From: Opitutaceae bacterium
GTDB taxonomy: Bacteria; Verrucomicrobiota; Verrucomicrobiia; Opitutales; Opitutaceae
Assembly: GCA_028284235.1 (NCBI GenBank)
Contig: JANQSC010000016.1
Span: forward strand, 1 to 64,000
Direction of reading: 5' to 3'
DNA length: 64,000 bases
Shown here: positions 51,199 to 58,921 of the stretch, one piece after another
Position numbering within the stretch: position 1 is the stretch's first letter
How the letters are laid out: the number at the start of each line of letters is the position of its first letter
The notes under the pieces: generated by a model
The model's input: only the letters and a program-made list of their open reading frames with translations
The model's database searches: none
What the model was told of the DNA's origin: nothing
Position numbers and translations under genes: made by a program

Positions 51199-52304
51199 CG
51201 ACTTCTAGATTTTACAGCTCTCCTAGCTTTAAGTTTGTGAAAATAGTATTTGTGGACTCGATACACGTAGGCTAGAATCTCCGCTACCGACTGATACAGC
51301 TCCGCGGGAATCGCGTGCCCCGGCTGACCCACCTTGTAGAGCATTCTGGCTACGAGTTTGTTTTCCACGATCGGAACGCCGTTCTCTTTCGCGACTTCCT
51401 TGATGCGCTTGGCAAACACGTTCTCGCCCTTGGCCAAGACCATCGGCGCCTCGTCCACGCCTCGCTCGTACTTCATCGCCACCGCGTAGTGAGTCGGATT
51501 CGTGACTACCACGTCGGCAGTCGAAACTTCATCCAGCATTTGACGCTGCATCAAACGCATGGCCATGGCGAACCGCGCCTTGCGGAGCTCGGGATTCATA
51601 TCCTGGTCCTTCCGCTCCTGCTTCACTTCCTCCTTCGTCATCTTGAGGTCGTTGGCAGTCTTGACTCTCTGGTAAATATAGCTGATCGCGGCGATGATCG
51701 CGACGAAAATCACAAGGCGAATGAAGACGTATATGAGCGTATCCCCAATAAACATACCGATATGATTGAAATCGATTGAAGCATAGAAGATCGGGTCGCT
51801 TATGATCTTCACTATTGCTCCGTACAATACGATTCCGATCGCTACGAGCTTGAGCAGATCGATTCCGAATTTGACCAGCGTATCCTTGGAGAATAGCCGC
51901 TTGGTACCGGTAATGGGATTGAGTTTTTCGAATCCGAGTTTCAACGCCTTAGGCGTCAGGCGGAAGCCCGACTGCAGCCCGCCCGCAAGCAGCGCGCTGA
52001 ACATCCCCGCCAGGAGAAACGGACCCGAGAAACGGGACAAGGCGGTCATGGTCTGCATCGACCAGTACTCCATCCCGTCTTCATTGATTTGTATCCGGGA
52101 CAAGTTTCCGAAAATCGAAACCGTCACGTTCATGACATCCTCGACCAGATCCTGACCGTACCAGAGCACGACGACGAGACCCGCGAACAGAGTGAAGACG
52201 ACGCTAATCTCCTGCGCCTGGGCGAACTGGCCCTTTTGGAACGCCTCCCGAATTCGCTTCGCGGAGGCCTGTTCTGTCTTCGACTCTTTATCGTTCTCCG
52301 CCAT
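51195..52304 (-). CDS. flhB: Flagellar export switch protein FlhB
   Basis: This 369-residue protein has four membrane helices and a cytoplasmic domain with the autocleavage site NPTH (in VVVTNPTHYAVAMKYERG), which controls the hook-to-filament specificity switch with FliK. The N-terminus (KTEQASAKRIREAFQKGQ) is the typical FlhB start. One base separates it from fliR. Confidence 0.96.
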   Translation of the reverse strand: MAENDKESKTEQASAKRIREAFQKGQFAQAQEISVVFTLFAGLVVVLWYGQDLVEDVMNVTVSIFGNLSRIQINEDGMEYWSMQTMTALSRFSGPFLLAGMFSALLAGGLQSGFRLTPKALKLGFEKLNPITGTKRLFSKDTLVKFGIDLLKLVAIGIVLYGAIVKIISDPIFYASIDFNHIGMFIGDTLIYVFIRLVIFVAIIAAISYIYQRVKTANDLKMTKEEVKQERKDQDMNPELRKARFAMAMRLMQRQMLDEVSTADVVVTNPTHYAVAMKYERGVDEAPMVLAKGENVFAKRIKEVAKENGVPIVENKLVARMLYKVGQPGHAIPAELYQSVAEILAYVYRVHKYYFHKLKARRAVKSRSR

Positions 52305-52305
52305 C

Positions 52306-53073
52306 TTAGAATGCGGGACGGAACATGATGAATCGCATCATCATCTCCGTCGTTCCACTAGAGTATTTAACGATATAGCCAACGATCATCATGATCGAAA
52401 ACGAGAAGATCGAAATGCCCGCAAGTATCCGGGCAGAGAAACTGAGAATGAACACGTTCAGCTTCGGTACGACTTTTCCCAATACGGCGAAAACCAGATT
52501 CACCAGGAAGTTCACCGCGATTACCGGGGCCGCGATCAGTATCCCCACTTTGAATATGCCCGCCGTTTCTCGAACGATATAGTCGCCCGCGTAGGCGTTC
52601 AGATCCATATAGGCGACCGGCGCCACTTCGTAGCTGGAAATGTACGCTCTCAGAATGTCGTACTCGGTGCCGGACAAGATGATCATAAGCCCGAGAAAGT
52701 ACATCATACTCCCGACCGGATTGGCTCCTGTCGAGTGAGACGGGTCGAATTCCGCGCTCGGGGTCAGTCCGATTTCCACCGTCAAAATATGGGAGGCGAA
52801 ATCGATCATGAAAAACAGCATCCGGACGGCGAATCCCATCGCCAACCCCACCGCGAGTTCCTTCGCCATCCACAAGATCATCGGCAAGAGCGTCTCCGGA
52901 AGCGCGACCTGGACGTCCACCAGCGGGAAAACGATCAGGGCGAAGGCCATCGCGAATCCGCCCTTCGCCAGCATGGGGATCGACTTGTGCGAGAAAAACG
53001 GGACGTACAAGAACAACCCGACCATCCGCATGAGGATCAGCATAAAGGCGAATATGTCAGCAGCGGCGAACAT
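52306..53073 (-). CDS. fliR: Flagellar export protein FliR
   Basis: This 255-residue membrane protein has about six hydrophobic helices and FliR motifs such as FMLILMRMVGLFLYVPFFSHKSIPMLAKGGFAMAFAL and MAKELAVGLAMGFAVRMLFFMIDFASHILTVEIG. It forms the export gate with FliP and FliQ. It lies 4 bp downstream of fliQ, in the standard PQR order. Confidence 0.95.
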   Translation of the reverse strand: MFAAADIFAFMLILMRMVGLFLYVPFFSHKSIPMLAKGGFAMAFALIVFPLVDVQVALPETLLPMILWMAKELAVGLAMGFAVRMLFFMIDFASHILTVEIGLTPSAEFDPSHSTGANPVGSMMYFLGLMIILSGTEYDILRAYISSYEVAPVAYMDLNAYAGDYIVRETAGIFKVGILIAAPVIAVNFLVNLVFAVLGKVVPKLNVFILSFSARILAGISIFSFSIMMIVGYIVKYSSGTTEMMMRFIMFRPAF

Positions 53074-53077
53074 GCGA

Positions 53078-53347
53078 TCAGAATGGGATCTCCGGAATTT
53101 TCGAGAACACGGTGACCGTGAAATTCATCAGCGTCTTCATCAGCCAGGACGCGGTGAAAACCAGGACGGCGCCCACGGCGAACAGCTTGGGGGCGAACGA
53201 AAGCGTCTGCTCCTGGATACTGGTGACCGCCTGGATCAACGAGATCGTCAACCCCACTGCGATTGTCGTAAGCAAGATCGGGCTTACCAGTAGAAGCGAG
53301 TTGTAGATCGCCTGGCGAAACAACTCAATTGCCATCTCCAAACTCAT
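53078..53347 (-). CDS. fliQ: Flagellar export protein FliQ
   Basis: This 89-residue protein has two membrane helices and the FliQ pattern: MAIELFRQAIYNSLLLVSPIL, TIAVGLTISLIQAVTSIQEQTLSFAPKL. The ATG at 53347 overlaps the fliP stop (ATGA), so translation is coupled; the longer frame that starts at 53389 only adds fliP shadow. It lies between fliP and fliR. Confidence 0.95.
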   Translation of the reverse strand: MSLEMAIELFRQAIYNSLLLVSPILLTTIAVGLTISLIQAVTSIQEQTLSFAPKLFAVGAVLVFTASWLMKTLMNFTVTVFSKIPEIPF

Positions 53348-54105
53348 AATTGAAAACTCTGTACCAAGGATTTGATTACAAGCGTCCATCCGTCCACCAG
53401 GACGAAGAGCAATAGCTTGAAAGGAAGGGAAATCACAATCGGAGGCATCATCATCATGCCCATGGCCATCAGCGTGGTTCCGACTAGAAAATCAATCAGG
53501 ATGAAGGGCAGAAAAATGAGAAAGCCCATCTGGAACGCGGTCCGTATCTCGCTCATCACAAACGCCGGCACCACCACGCGCATGGGGAGTTCTGAAGTCG
53601 TCGTCGGGCCCATATTGGCCAGATCCAGGAAGAACTCGACATCGTCGATTTTCGTCTGCTTCAACATGAAGTCGCGGAGCGGAGCGGATCCATTCGCCAG
53701 GGCTTCCTCAGTCGTGATCGTCTTGTCGAAGAGCGGTTGCAGCGCGGTTGAGTTCACCTCTTGGAACACCGGCTGCATGACAAAAAAAGTGATCACCAAC
53801 GCGAGCCCGACGATCAACTGGTTCGACGGCGCCTGATGCACGCCCAGAGCGGTCCGGACGAATCCTAAAACAATAATGATCCGAGTAAAGCTGGTCATCA
53901 GAACCACGATCGACGGACCCAGAGTCAACAGGGTCATCAACAGCAGAATCTGAATCGCCGTCCCGACATCCTGGCCGCCCTCTTCCGAGTCGCCCATGTT
54001 GATACTCAAACTCACTCCCGACGGCGACGCCGACTGGCCGCTCGCAGTTTCCGCGAACGAGCAGAAAACGAATGCAACGAGAAAAATGGATACGAGTCGC
54101 TTCAT
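53344..54105 (-). CDS. fliP: Flagellar export protein FliP
   Basis: This 253-residue protein has an N-terminal signal-like segment and four membrane helices, including TLGPSIVVLMTSFTRIIIVLGFVRTALGVHQAPSNQ and AFQMGFLIFLPFILIDFLVGTTLMAMGMMMMPPIVISLPFKLLLFVLVDGW, both FliP signatures. It nucleates the export gate. It overlaps fliO by 4 bp and fliQ by 3 bp. Confidence 0.96.
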   Translation of the reverse strand: MKRLVSIFLVAFVFCSFAETASGQSASPSGVSLSINMGDSEEGGQDVGTAIQILLLMTLLTLGPSIVVLMTSFTRIIIVLGFVRTALGVHQAPSNQLIVGLALVITFFVMQPVFQEVNSTALQPLFDKTITTEEALANGSAPLRDFMLKQTKIDDVEFFLDLANMGPTTTSELPMRVVVPAFVMSEIRTAFQMGFLIFLPFILIDFLVGTTLMAMGMMMMPPIVISLPFKLLLFVLVDGWTLVIKSLVQSFQL

Positions 54106-54701
54106 GCGAGTTCCTGCACGGTGGCGTTATCGATTTGCGGTTCGAGTTTCGGAAAGTCGCTCCGATACCCTTGCAAAGACGTGAGATAGTCGATCTTGCC
54201 CGGGCCGACCCCCAGGAGGATTTTGTTGTCCTCGTACTCGACTACCATAATGTACTGGCGGTTTCCGAGCATCCGACTCTCGGCGATCTTGAGTTTCCCC
54301 TCGGCATTGGAGAACGGCTTACGAATGACGCCGCGCTTAAAAAGAAACCACGCAGCTACCCCGAGTCCGCCAAGAATAATCAAATAACCCAGAATCGTGA
54401 CGACCATTCCCGCCGCCGAGCCGCCTTCCGACATCAAGTCCGAATAGACCGTCTCGCCGCCTTCCGCATCCGCTGCGCCCTCCGACGCGCTACTGGGATA
54501 AACCAACTGCTCCGGCTCCGAATTTTCTTCCGTCTGGCCATACACAGAAGCCACTCCAGCGATCCCGAAAAAAGCCGAAACCACGATGGCGAGCAGAGGA
54601 ATCCTACCGCGAACCTTGCGGCCTCGATTGCCTTCGCTCCACCGCTTTGCGAACGGGGCGGGAGCGGGCTGAGTCTCGCGTTCCAATGATAGATCGATCA
54701 T
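54102..54701 (-). CDS. fliO: Flagellar export accessory protein FliO
   Basis: This 199-residue protein has an N-terminal hydrophobic segment after a basic stretch, a disordered acidic region, and one internal membrane helix (GMVVTILGYLIILGGLGVAAWFL). The C-terminal FliO domain follows: LKIAESRMLGNRQYIMVVEYEDNKILLGVGPGKIDYL. It assists FliP assembly. It starts after a gap of 361 bp downstream of fliN, unlike its closely packed neighbours. Confidence 0.88.
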   Translation of the reverse strand: MIDLSLERETQPAPAPFAKRWSEGNRGRKVRGRIPLLAIVVSAFFGIAGVASVYGQTEENSEPEQLVYPSSASEGAADAEGGETVYSDLMSEGGSAAGMVVTILGYLIILGGLGVAAWFLFKRGVIRKPFSNAEGKLKIAESRMLGNRQYIMVVEYEDNKILLGVGPGKIDYLTSLQGYRSDFPKLEPQIDNATVQELA

Positions 54702-55062
54702 GCCCTCTTCTTAGCAGGGCGTGTGCCTGCTTGATGCGGTAACAGTCTAAGTCATTGTTTATCAATTAGATAAAAATACAAATTTTCTTCGAAACGCTCG
54801 ACCCACACGAATGGGCGCATTTCTTGCCTACCTGCGGACGCTTGAATCTTCGATTCGAGCCGCGACAAAAGTGAATTAGCTCTGAGGCATCGCTGCCTAC
54901 AGTTTGTATCGCTCCTGGGGATCAAAACTTTAGCGCTCAATCGGCGAAATTTTCGGTATTCACTCATTGAATATCGCGAGAACGACATGCAAAAGCCGCT
55001 TCCCGCGATTGGATCGCGCGAAAGCGGCAAAAAGTCAGTTCGATTCGACTCGCTGGATAGAC
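54702..55062 (-). other. fliN-fliO intergenic region
   Basis: This 361-bp gap interrupts the flagellar block. It is AT-rich at 54755-54790 (minus strand TTTTTATCTAATTGATAA), where a promoter could lie, and holds the short hairpin GCCCT / AGGGC (54702-54706 with 54716-54720) whose right arm covers the fliO ribosome site (AGAAGAGGG before ATG). The minus-strand frame of 92 codons here has an unnatural composition and no ribosome site, so I leave it out. Confidence 0.5.
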
Positions 55063-55320
55063 CTACGTATTAGCCATTTCAGTGATTTTGATACCGAAGT
55101 TATCCTCGACAACGACGACCTCCCCGTAGGCGATGAGCTTGTCGTTCACGTAGAGACCCACCGGGTCTTTCGCCTCTTGGTTCAGCTGTATTACAGAACC
55201 CGGTACAAGTTCCATAACCTCTCGCATCGGCATGCGGCACGAACCGAGCTGCACGGTCATCTTGACTCTTACGTCCATCAGAAGGCTCAAGTCCTTCTCC
55301 TGTTCAACTATCTCGCTCAT
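55063..55320 (-). CDS. fliN: Flagellar switch protein FliN (short form)
   Basis: This 85-residue protein consists of the SpoA/FliN C-terminal domain only: LLMDVRVKMTVQLGSCRMPMREVMELVPGSVIQLNQEAKDPVGLYVNDKLIAYGEVVVVEDNFGIKI. FliN forms the C-ring with FliM and is the main export-ATPase docking and CheY-response surface. The start overlaps the fliM stop by 4 bp (ATGA). Confidence 0.95.
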   Translation of the reverse strand: MSEIVEQEKDLSLLMDVRVKMTVQLGSCRMPMREVMELVPGSVIQLNQEAKDPVGLYVNDKLIAYGEVVVVEDNFGIKITEMANT

Positions 55321-56351
55321 AAAATTTCTTCTTTCTCTTCAAGTTTCTCGCTAATTTTGACGGCGACCTGGTTTTTATCCAAACCAATCTCGCCTTTAAA
55401 TTTTCTCGTATTCGTCAACCGTATACATGTGTCGCTTAACACGTCCTTGGGAAAACGAATCACATCGCCGGGCCTCAAATGGGCGGCTTCTTTCACAGTC
55501 AATACACCCGCGTCCCATTCGGCAGAGACGGGAATGTCTACGCGGTCGAAGGACTCCTGCCAAGATTGCTTCGATCCGACGACCTCCGGATTGATCTCCT
55601 TTTCCTTGTCCTCGTACATCTTCTTGATGACGGGTTCCAAGGTGTAGTAGGGAATCCCGATCTGTATCGACTCCGAGCAGTCGCCCACCCCGGCCTCCAT
55701 CGTGAGCACGAGCATGATGGAATCGGCGGGCGCGGTTTCGAGGAAGCGGCCGTTGCTCTCGTGACCGATGATCGACGCGTTCAGTTCGCGCTCGACCTTC
55801 CACTGGCGGCACCATTCGTCCAACACGATGTTGGCAACGTCGTCCACCAGGTTCATTTCGATCTCCGTCAAGTAGCGCTCCCCCTGCACCGAGTGACCCT
55901 TGCCACCCAGCATCCGGTCGACCATCGTCAACGCGAGGCGCGGATTGATGTCGATCGCCCCCACTCCGTGCAGTTGGTCTAGCTTGAACAAAACGACATG
56001 GGCGGGATTGGGAATGGTCTCGGTGTACTTGCTGTAGGTCAGCGTCGCAAGGCGCGACATCTTCAGCGAGTATTCCAGGCGCAGAAAAATCGACAGGCGA
56101 GCCGCGAGGTAGCGGATAAACTCTTCGTGGCGAATGCGTACGCGACGTAATTCGACTTCCGTCAGGAACACGGGATTGCGAAAATCGTAGGCCTCGATGC
56201 GAGTTCCCTTCTGGGTCCGGACCTTGTTGCCTTCAGGATCGTAGATGATCTCTTCCGGCTCGTCCATCGCCTCGGCGATCAACGCGTCGATATCGGTCTG
56301 GTCCAAGAGTTCGCCGTCCAGCGGTTGCTCGTCTTGTGGTTCTTCTGGCAT
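55317..56351 (-). CDS. fliM: Flagellar motor switch protein FliM
   Basis: This 344-residue protein has an N-terminal acidic segment with LLDQTDIDALIAEA, the CheY-binding-type peptide, a middle domain (RHEEFIRYLAARLSIFLRLEYSLKMSRLATLTYSKY) and a C-terminal SpoA domain. These match FliM. It lies between fliL (14 bp before) and fliN (overlap). Together they form the switch that sets rotation direction. Confidence 0.95.
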   Translation of the reverse strand: MPEEPQDEQPLDGELLDQTDIDALIAEAMDEPEEIIYDPEGNKVRTQKGTRIEAYDFRNPVFLTEVELRRVRIRHEEFIRYLAARLSIFLRLEYSLKMSRLATLTYSKYTETIPNPAHVVLFKLDQLHGVGAIDINPRLALTMVDRMLGGKGHSVQGERYLTEIEMNLVDDVANIVLDEWCRQWKVERELNASIIGHESNGRFLETAPADSIMLVLTMEAGVGDCSESIQIGIPYYTLEPVIKKMYEDKEKEINPEVVGSKQSWQESFDRVDIPVSAEWDAGVLTVKEAAHLRPGDVIRFPKDVLSDTCIRLTNTRKFKGEIGLDKNQVAVKISEKLEEKEEIL

Positions 56352-56365
56352 AGAAAGGGCTTCCC

Positions 56366-56896
56366 TTATTGCACAACGAATTGAGTAAAGTAGATCTCGT
56401 CGATCATCGGCGGCTGCAAAATCTGGTCGAAGCCTTGCTTCAACTGATTACGAACCGTGTCCATAATGTTGGGACGCTCCAGGTCGGCGAGGGTGAGGTG
56501 TCTCAGCACCGTATTGGCGAGATCCCGCATTGCGGGCATGTTCTCCTCGACCTTAACCGAGATCTCGGGATTTTGGCTCTCGATCGTAAAATTGACGCGG
56601 AGAAAGCGCGTCATGCTCACTCCGCTGATGTTCACAATCAGATCCGGGAACTCCTTGAGGTGTTTCTCCCCAGAGACGACGTGAACTTTGGAAGGATCGA
56701 TTTCCTCCTGATGCTCCGCCGCTGCGTCGGCGTCCGGAACGTGCTTGATGATTTCCGGAAGGAACAGGAATTTGAACATCGCGAATGAAATGACTGGCAT
56801 CAAAAGGATAACCAGTAGGGCGGGGAGCATACCTCCGCCGCCGCCACTTTTCGCGGACTGTGTTTCGGCTTCCTGAGGTGTATTCTCTTCTGCCAT
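56366..56896 (-). CDS. fliL: Flagellar basal body-associated protein FliL
   Basis: This 176-residue protein has one N-terminal membrane helix (MLPALLVILLMPVISFAMFKFLFL) and a periplasmic domain ending in LRHLTLADLERPNIMDTVRNQLKQGFDQILQPPMIDEIYFTQFVVQ, the FliL hallmark. It supports the stator under load. It lies just before fliM, 52 bp after flgE. Confidence 0.93.
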   Translation of the reverse strand: MAEENTPQEAETQSAKSGGGGGMLPALLVILLMPVISFAMFKFLFLPEIIKHVPDADAAAEHQEEIDPSKVHVVSGEKHLKEFPDLIVNISGVSMTRFLRVNFTIESQNPEISVKVEENMPAMRDLANTVLRHLTLADLERPNIMDTVRNQLKQGFDQILQPPMIDEIYFTQFVVQ

Positions 56897-56948
56897 GATT
56901 AGGTCCGTTTCTTTTTTTGGTTGGTTAACTACCTACGACCGGTAGAAA

Positions 56949-58436
56949 TTATCGTTTCAAATTCACGACTTCCTGTAGGATGTCGTCGGATACAGTGATG
57001 ATTCGGGATCCAGCCTGGAACCCGCGCTGCGTGGTGATCATCTGAGCGAATTCCTCGGTCAGATCCACGTTGGAAAGCTCGAGAGCTCCCTGCTGGATTC
57101 GTCCCAGGCCTTCTCGGCCCGCTACCTGCAGGGCAGAGAGAGCGACGCTCGCGCCACTGGAACTTGCGGCGTCTTCAGACAGCCCCTTCAAGCCGGCCGC
57201 GCCGAATCCGCTATACAAGTTCCGACCTTCGCGAATCAACGCCGATGTATCGTTAAAGTCGACGAGCATGATCTGCCCCTTGTTGAATGAAGACCCGTCG
57301 GTAAGGAAGAAGGTAATCATCCCTTCCGGGTCGATCGAAAAGTTGTTTAGATCCGGCGCCTGGTCGTTTCTCACATTGTTGACCATCTCCAGCGCCTTTT
57401 GCTGAGTTTCGGCGGCGGTCGCTTCGGACGGAATTAAGCCTTGTATCGCCGCCACGTTGTTCGCCTGGTCTGCCGCTGATCCCAGGTGAGAGAGATCGAT
57501 TGTCGCCATCAAGTCCGTGATCGCCGTGCCCGTCAATCCAGTGGTGCCCGCGTCGGCGGAGAAAACTGCATTGAACATGTCCTTGGAAACGGCGGCCTTA
57601 ATGTCGGCATCGGAGACTGTATCCGCTCCCGTGGTACTCTGATTACGCTGGGCAATGATCGCTTGAACCGCGCCGTTGGCGAAGGTGTGCCAGCCAGGAA
57701 CTTCATTAACGGTACCGTCGCCATTGAGCGTCATCGAGCCCGCTCCGATGTTGTGGGCGCCATCCCAATCGAGATTGCCCGAACCGTCCTGGGCGATGAG
57801 ATTATTGGTGTAGTAGATCGAGTTGCGGGCGACTCCGTTGTTCTCGTACGGCCCGATCACCTCTTCCGCCTGAGACTTGTCAAAGGAGAGGGAAATGTCG
57901 CCCAGAGCGGAGGGTTCGATCGTTCCGGAAACCGCGTCGTTGTTCTTCGCGAACGTCCAGTTTCCATTAGCGTCGATGCTCACGTTAAATCCGATCGCTC
58001 CATCGTTGGAGCCCTGAACACGGAAGCCTTCCGTCGTTACCAGATTCCCCTGGTCGTCGATGCGGAAATCGCCGCCGCGAGTGGCGTACTTCGTATCCTC
58101 GTTGCGGGCGTCGCTAACGAGGAAGAAGCCTTCTCCCGATACCGCCAAGTCCGTCTTTTGATTCGTGCTGCTCAATCCCCCTTGGTGGAAAAGGCCTTGT
58201 ATCGAATCCACTTGGACGCCGAGTCCCACTTGTGAAGCGGTCACATTCGAGCCCTGCCCGTCTTGCGGCGACGGCGCCGACTGCGTCAGTATCTGGTTGA
58301 AGGTCTCCGAGTACTTAACACGCGACCCCTTGAAGGACACTGTATTCACGTTGGCGATATTATTGCCAATTACTTCCATTCCTTTCGCAAAACTGCGCAA
58401 GGCGCTGATTCCACTGCTTAATGCTCCAAATGCCAT
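56949..58436 (-). CDS. flgE: Flagellar hook protein FlgE
   Basis: This 495-residue hook subunit begins FGALSSGISALRSFAKGMEVIGNNIANVNTVSFKGSRVKYSETFNQ and ends DLTEEFAQMITTQRGFQAGSRIITVSDDILQEVVNLKR, both classic FlgE ends. The centre, rich in Asn, Asp and Thr, forms the surface-exposed hook domains and is longer than in E. coli. It follows flgD, the hook cap, at 49 bp. Confidence 0.95.
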   Translation of the reverse strand: MAFGALSSGISALRSFAKGMEVIGNNIANVNTVSFKGSRVKYSETFNQILTQSAPSPQDGQGSNVTASQVGLGVQVDSIQGLFHQGGLSSTNQKTDLAVSGEGFFLVSDARNEDTKYATRGGDFRIDDQGNLVTTEGFRVQGSNDGAIGFNVSIDANGNWTFAKNNDAVSGTIEPSALGDISLSFDKSQAEEVIGPYENNGVARNSIYYTNNLIAQDGSGNLDWDGAHNIGAGSMTLNGDGTVNEVPGWHTFANGAVQAIIAQRNQSTTGADTVSDADIKAAVSKDMFNAVFSADAGTTGLTGTAITDLMATIDLSHLGSAADQANNVAAIQGLIPSEATAAETQQKALEMVNNVRNDQAPDLNNFSIDPEGMITFFLTDGSSFNKGQIMLVDFNDTSALIREGRNLYSGFGAAGLKGLSEDAASSSGASVALSALQVAGREGLGRIQQGALELSNVDLTEEFAQMITTQRGFQAGSRIITVSDDILQEVVNLKR

Positions 58437-58485
58437 AATATTATCCCGATTAAAATTCTAGTTTCTATTGTTAATTCCGGGCAGT

Positions 58486-58917
58486 CTAAGGCTGCTCAAT
58501 TTTATATACCAAACTCATGTCGTACTCGTTTCCATCAACGAAGATCTTCGTGTCCCCATCCCTGTATTCGATGCCATTGGCGATCCCCGTAACATCCGCC
58601 CCGTCGACCAGCATGGTGACTTTCTTGCCGATGTAGCCCTGGGAGGCCTGGAACTGCTGGAGACTGGTGAACTCACTGAAGTTGTCGTTGAGGCTGGACA
58701 TCATTTCCAGCTCGCTGAAGTTCGCCATTTGGGCGATGAACGCGGTATCGTCCATCGGCTCGAGCGGGTCCTGGCTCGCCAATTGAGTCGTCAACAGCTT
58801 GAAGAATTCCGCTTGACCGAGCGGTTCTTGCTCTGCGGGCGTGAACGTGCGGTCGTTCGGGTCCAGAAACGTGAAGTCGCTGGCTTGCGGAGGTTGTGAA
58901 GATATTAGGTCTGACAT
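58486..58917 (-). CDS. flgD: Flagellar hook cap protein FlgD (short form)
   Basis: This 143-residue protein has the conserved FlgD N-terminal core: QAEFFKLLTTQLASQDPLEPMDDTAFIAQMANFSELEMM, then the SLQQFQASQGYIGKKV segment. The Ig-like and Tudor domains of longer FlgD proteins are mostly missing. It caps the growing hook. The ATG at 58917 lies 4 bp past the fliK stop; the longer frame upstream is shadow of fliK. Confidence 0.92.
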   Translation of the reverse strand: MSDLISSQPPQASDFTFLDPNDRTFTPAEQEPLGQAEFFKLLTTQLASQDPLEPMDDTAFIAQMANFSELEMMSSLNDNFSEFTSLQQFQASQGYIGKKVTMLVDGADVTGIANGIEYRDGDTKIFVDGNEYDMSLVYKIEQP

Positions 58918-58921
58918 AACG

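Noticed and set aside
52192..53115. 307-codon plus-strand frame opposite flhB and fliR
   Set aside because: It has shadow composition (Arg/His/Asp-rich) and lies opposite two clear export genes.
54752..55030. 92-codon minus-strand frame between fliN and fliO
   Set aside because: There is no ribosome site or domain, and the composition does not resemble the neighbours; treated as spacer.
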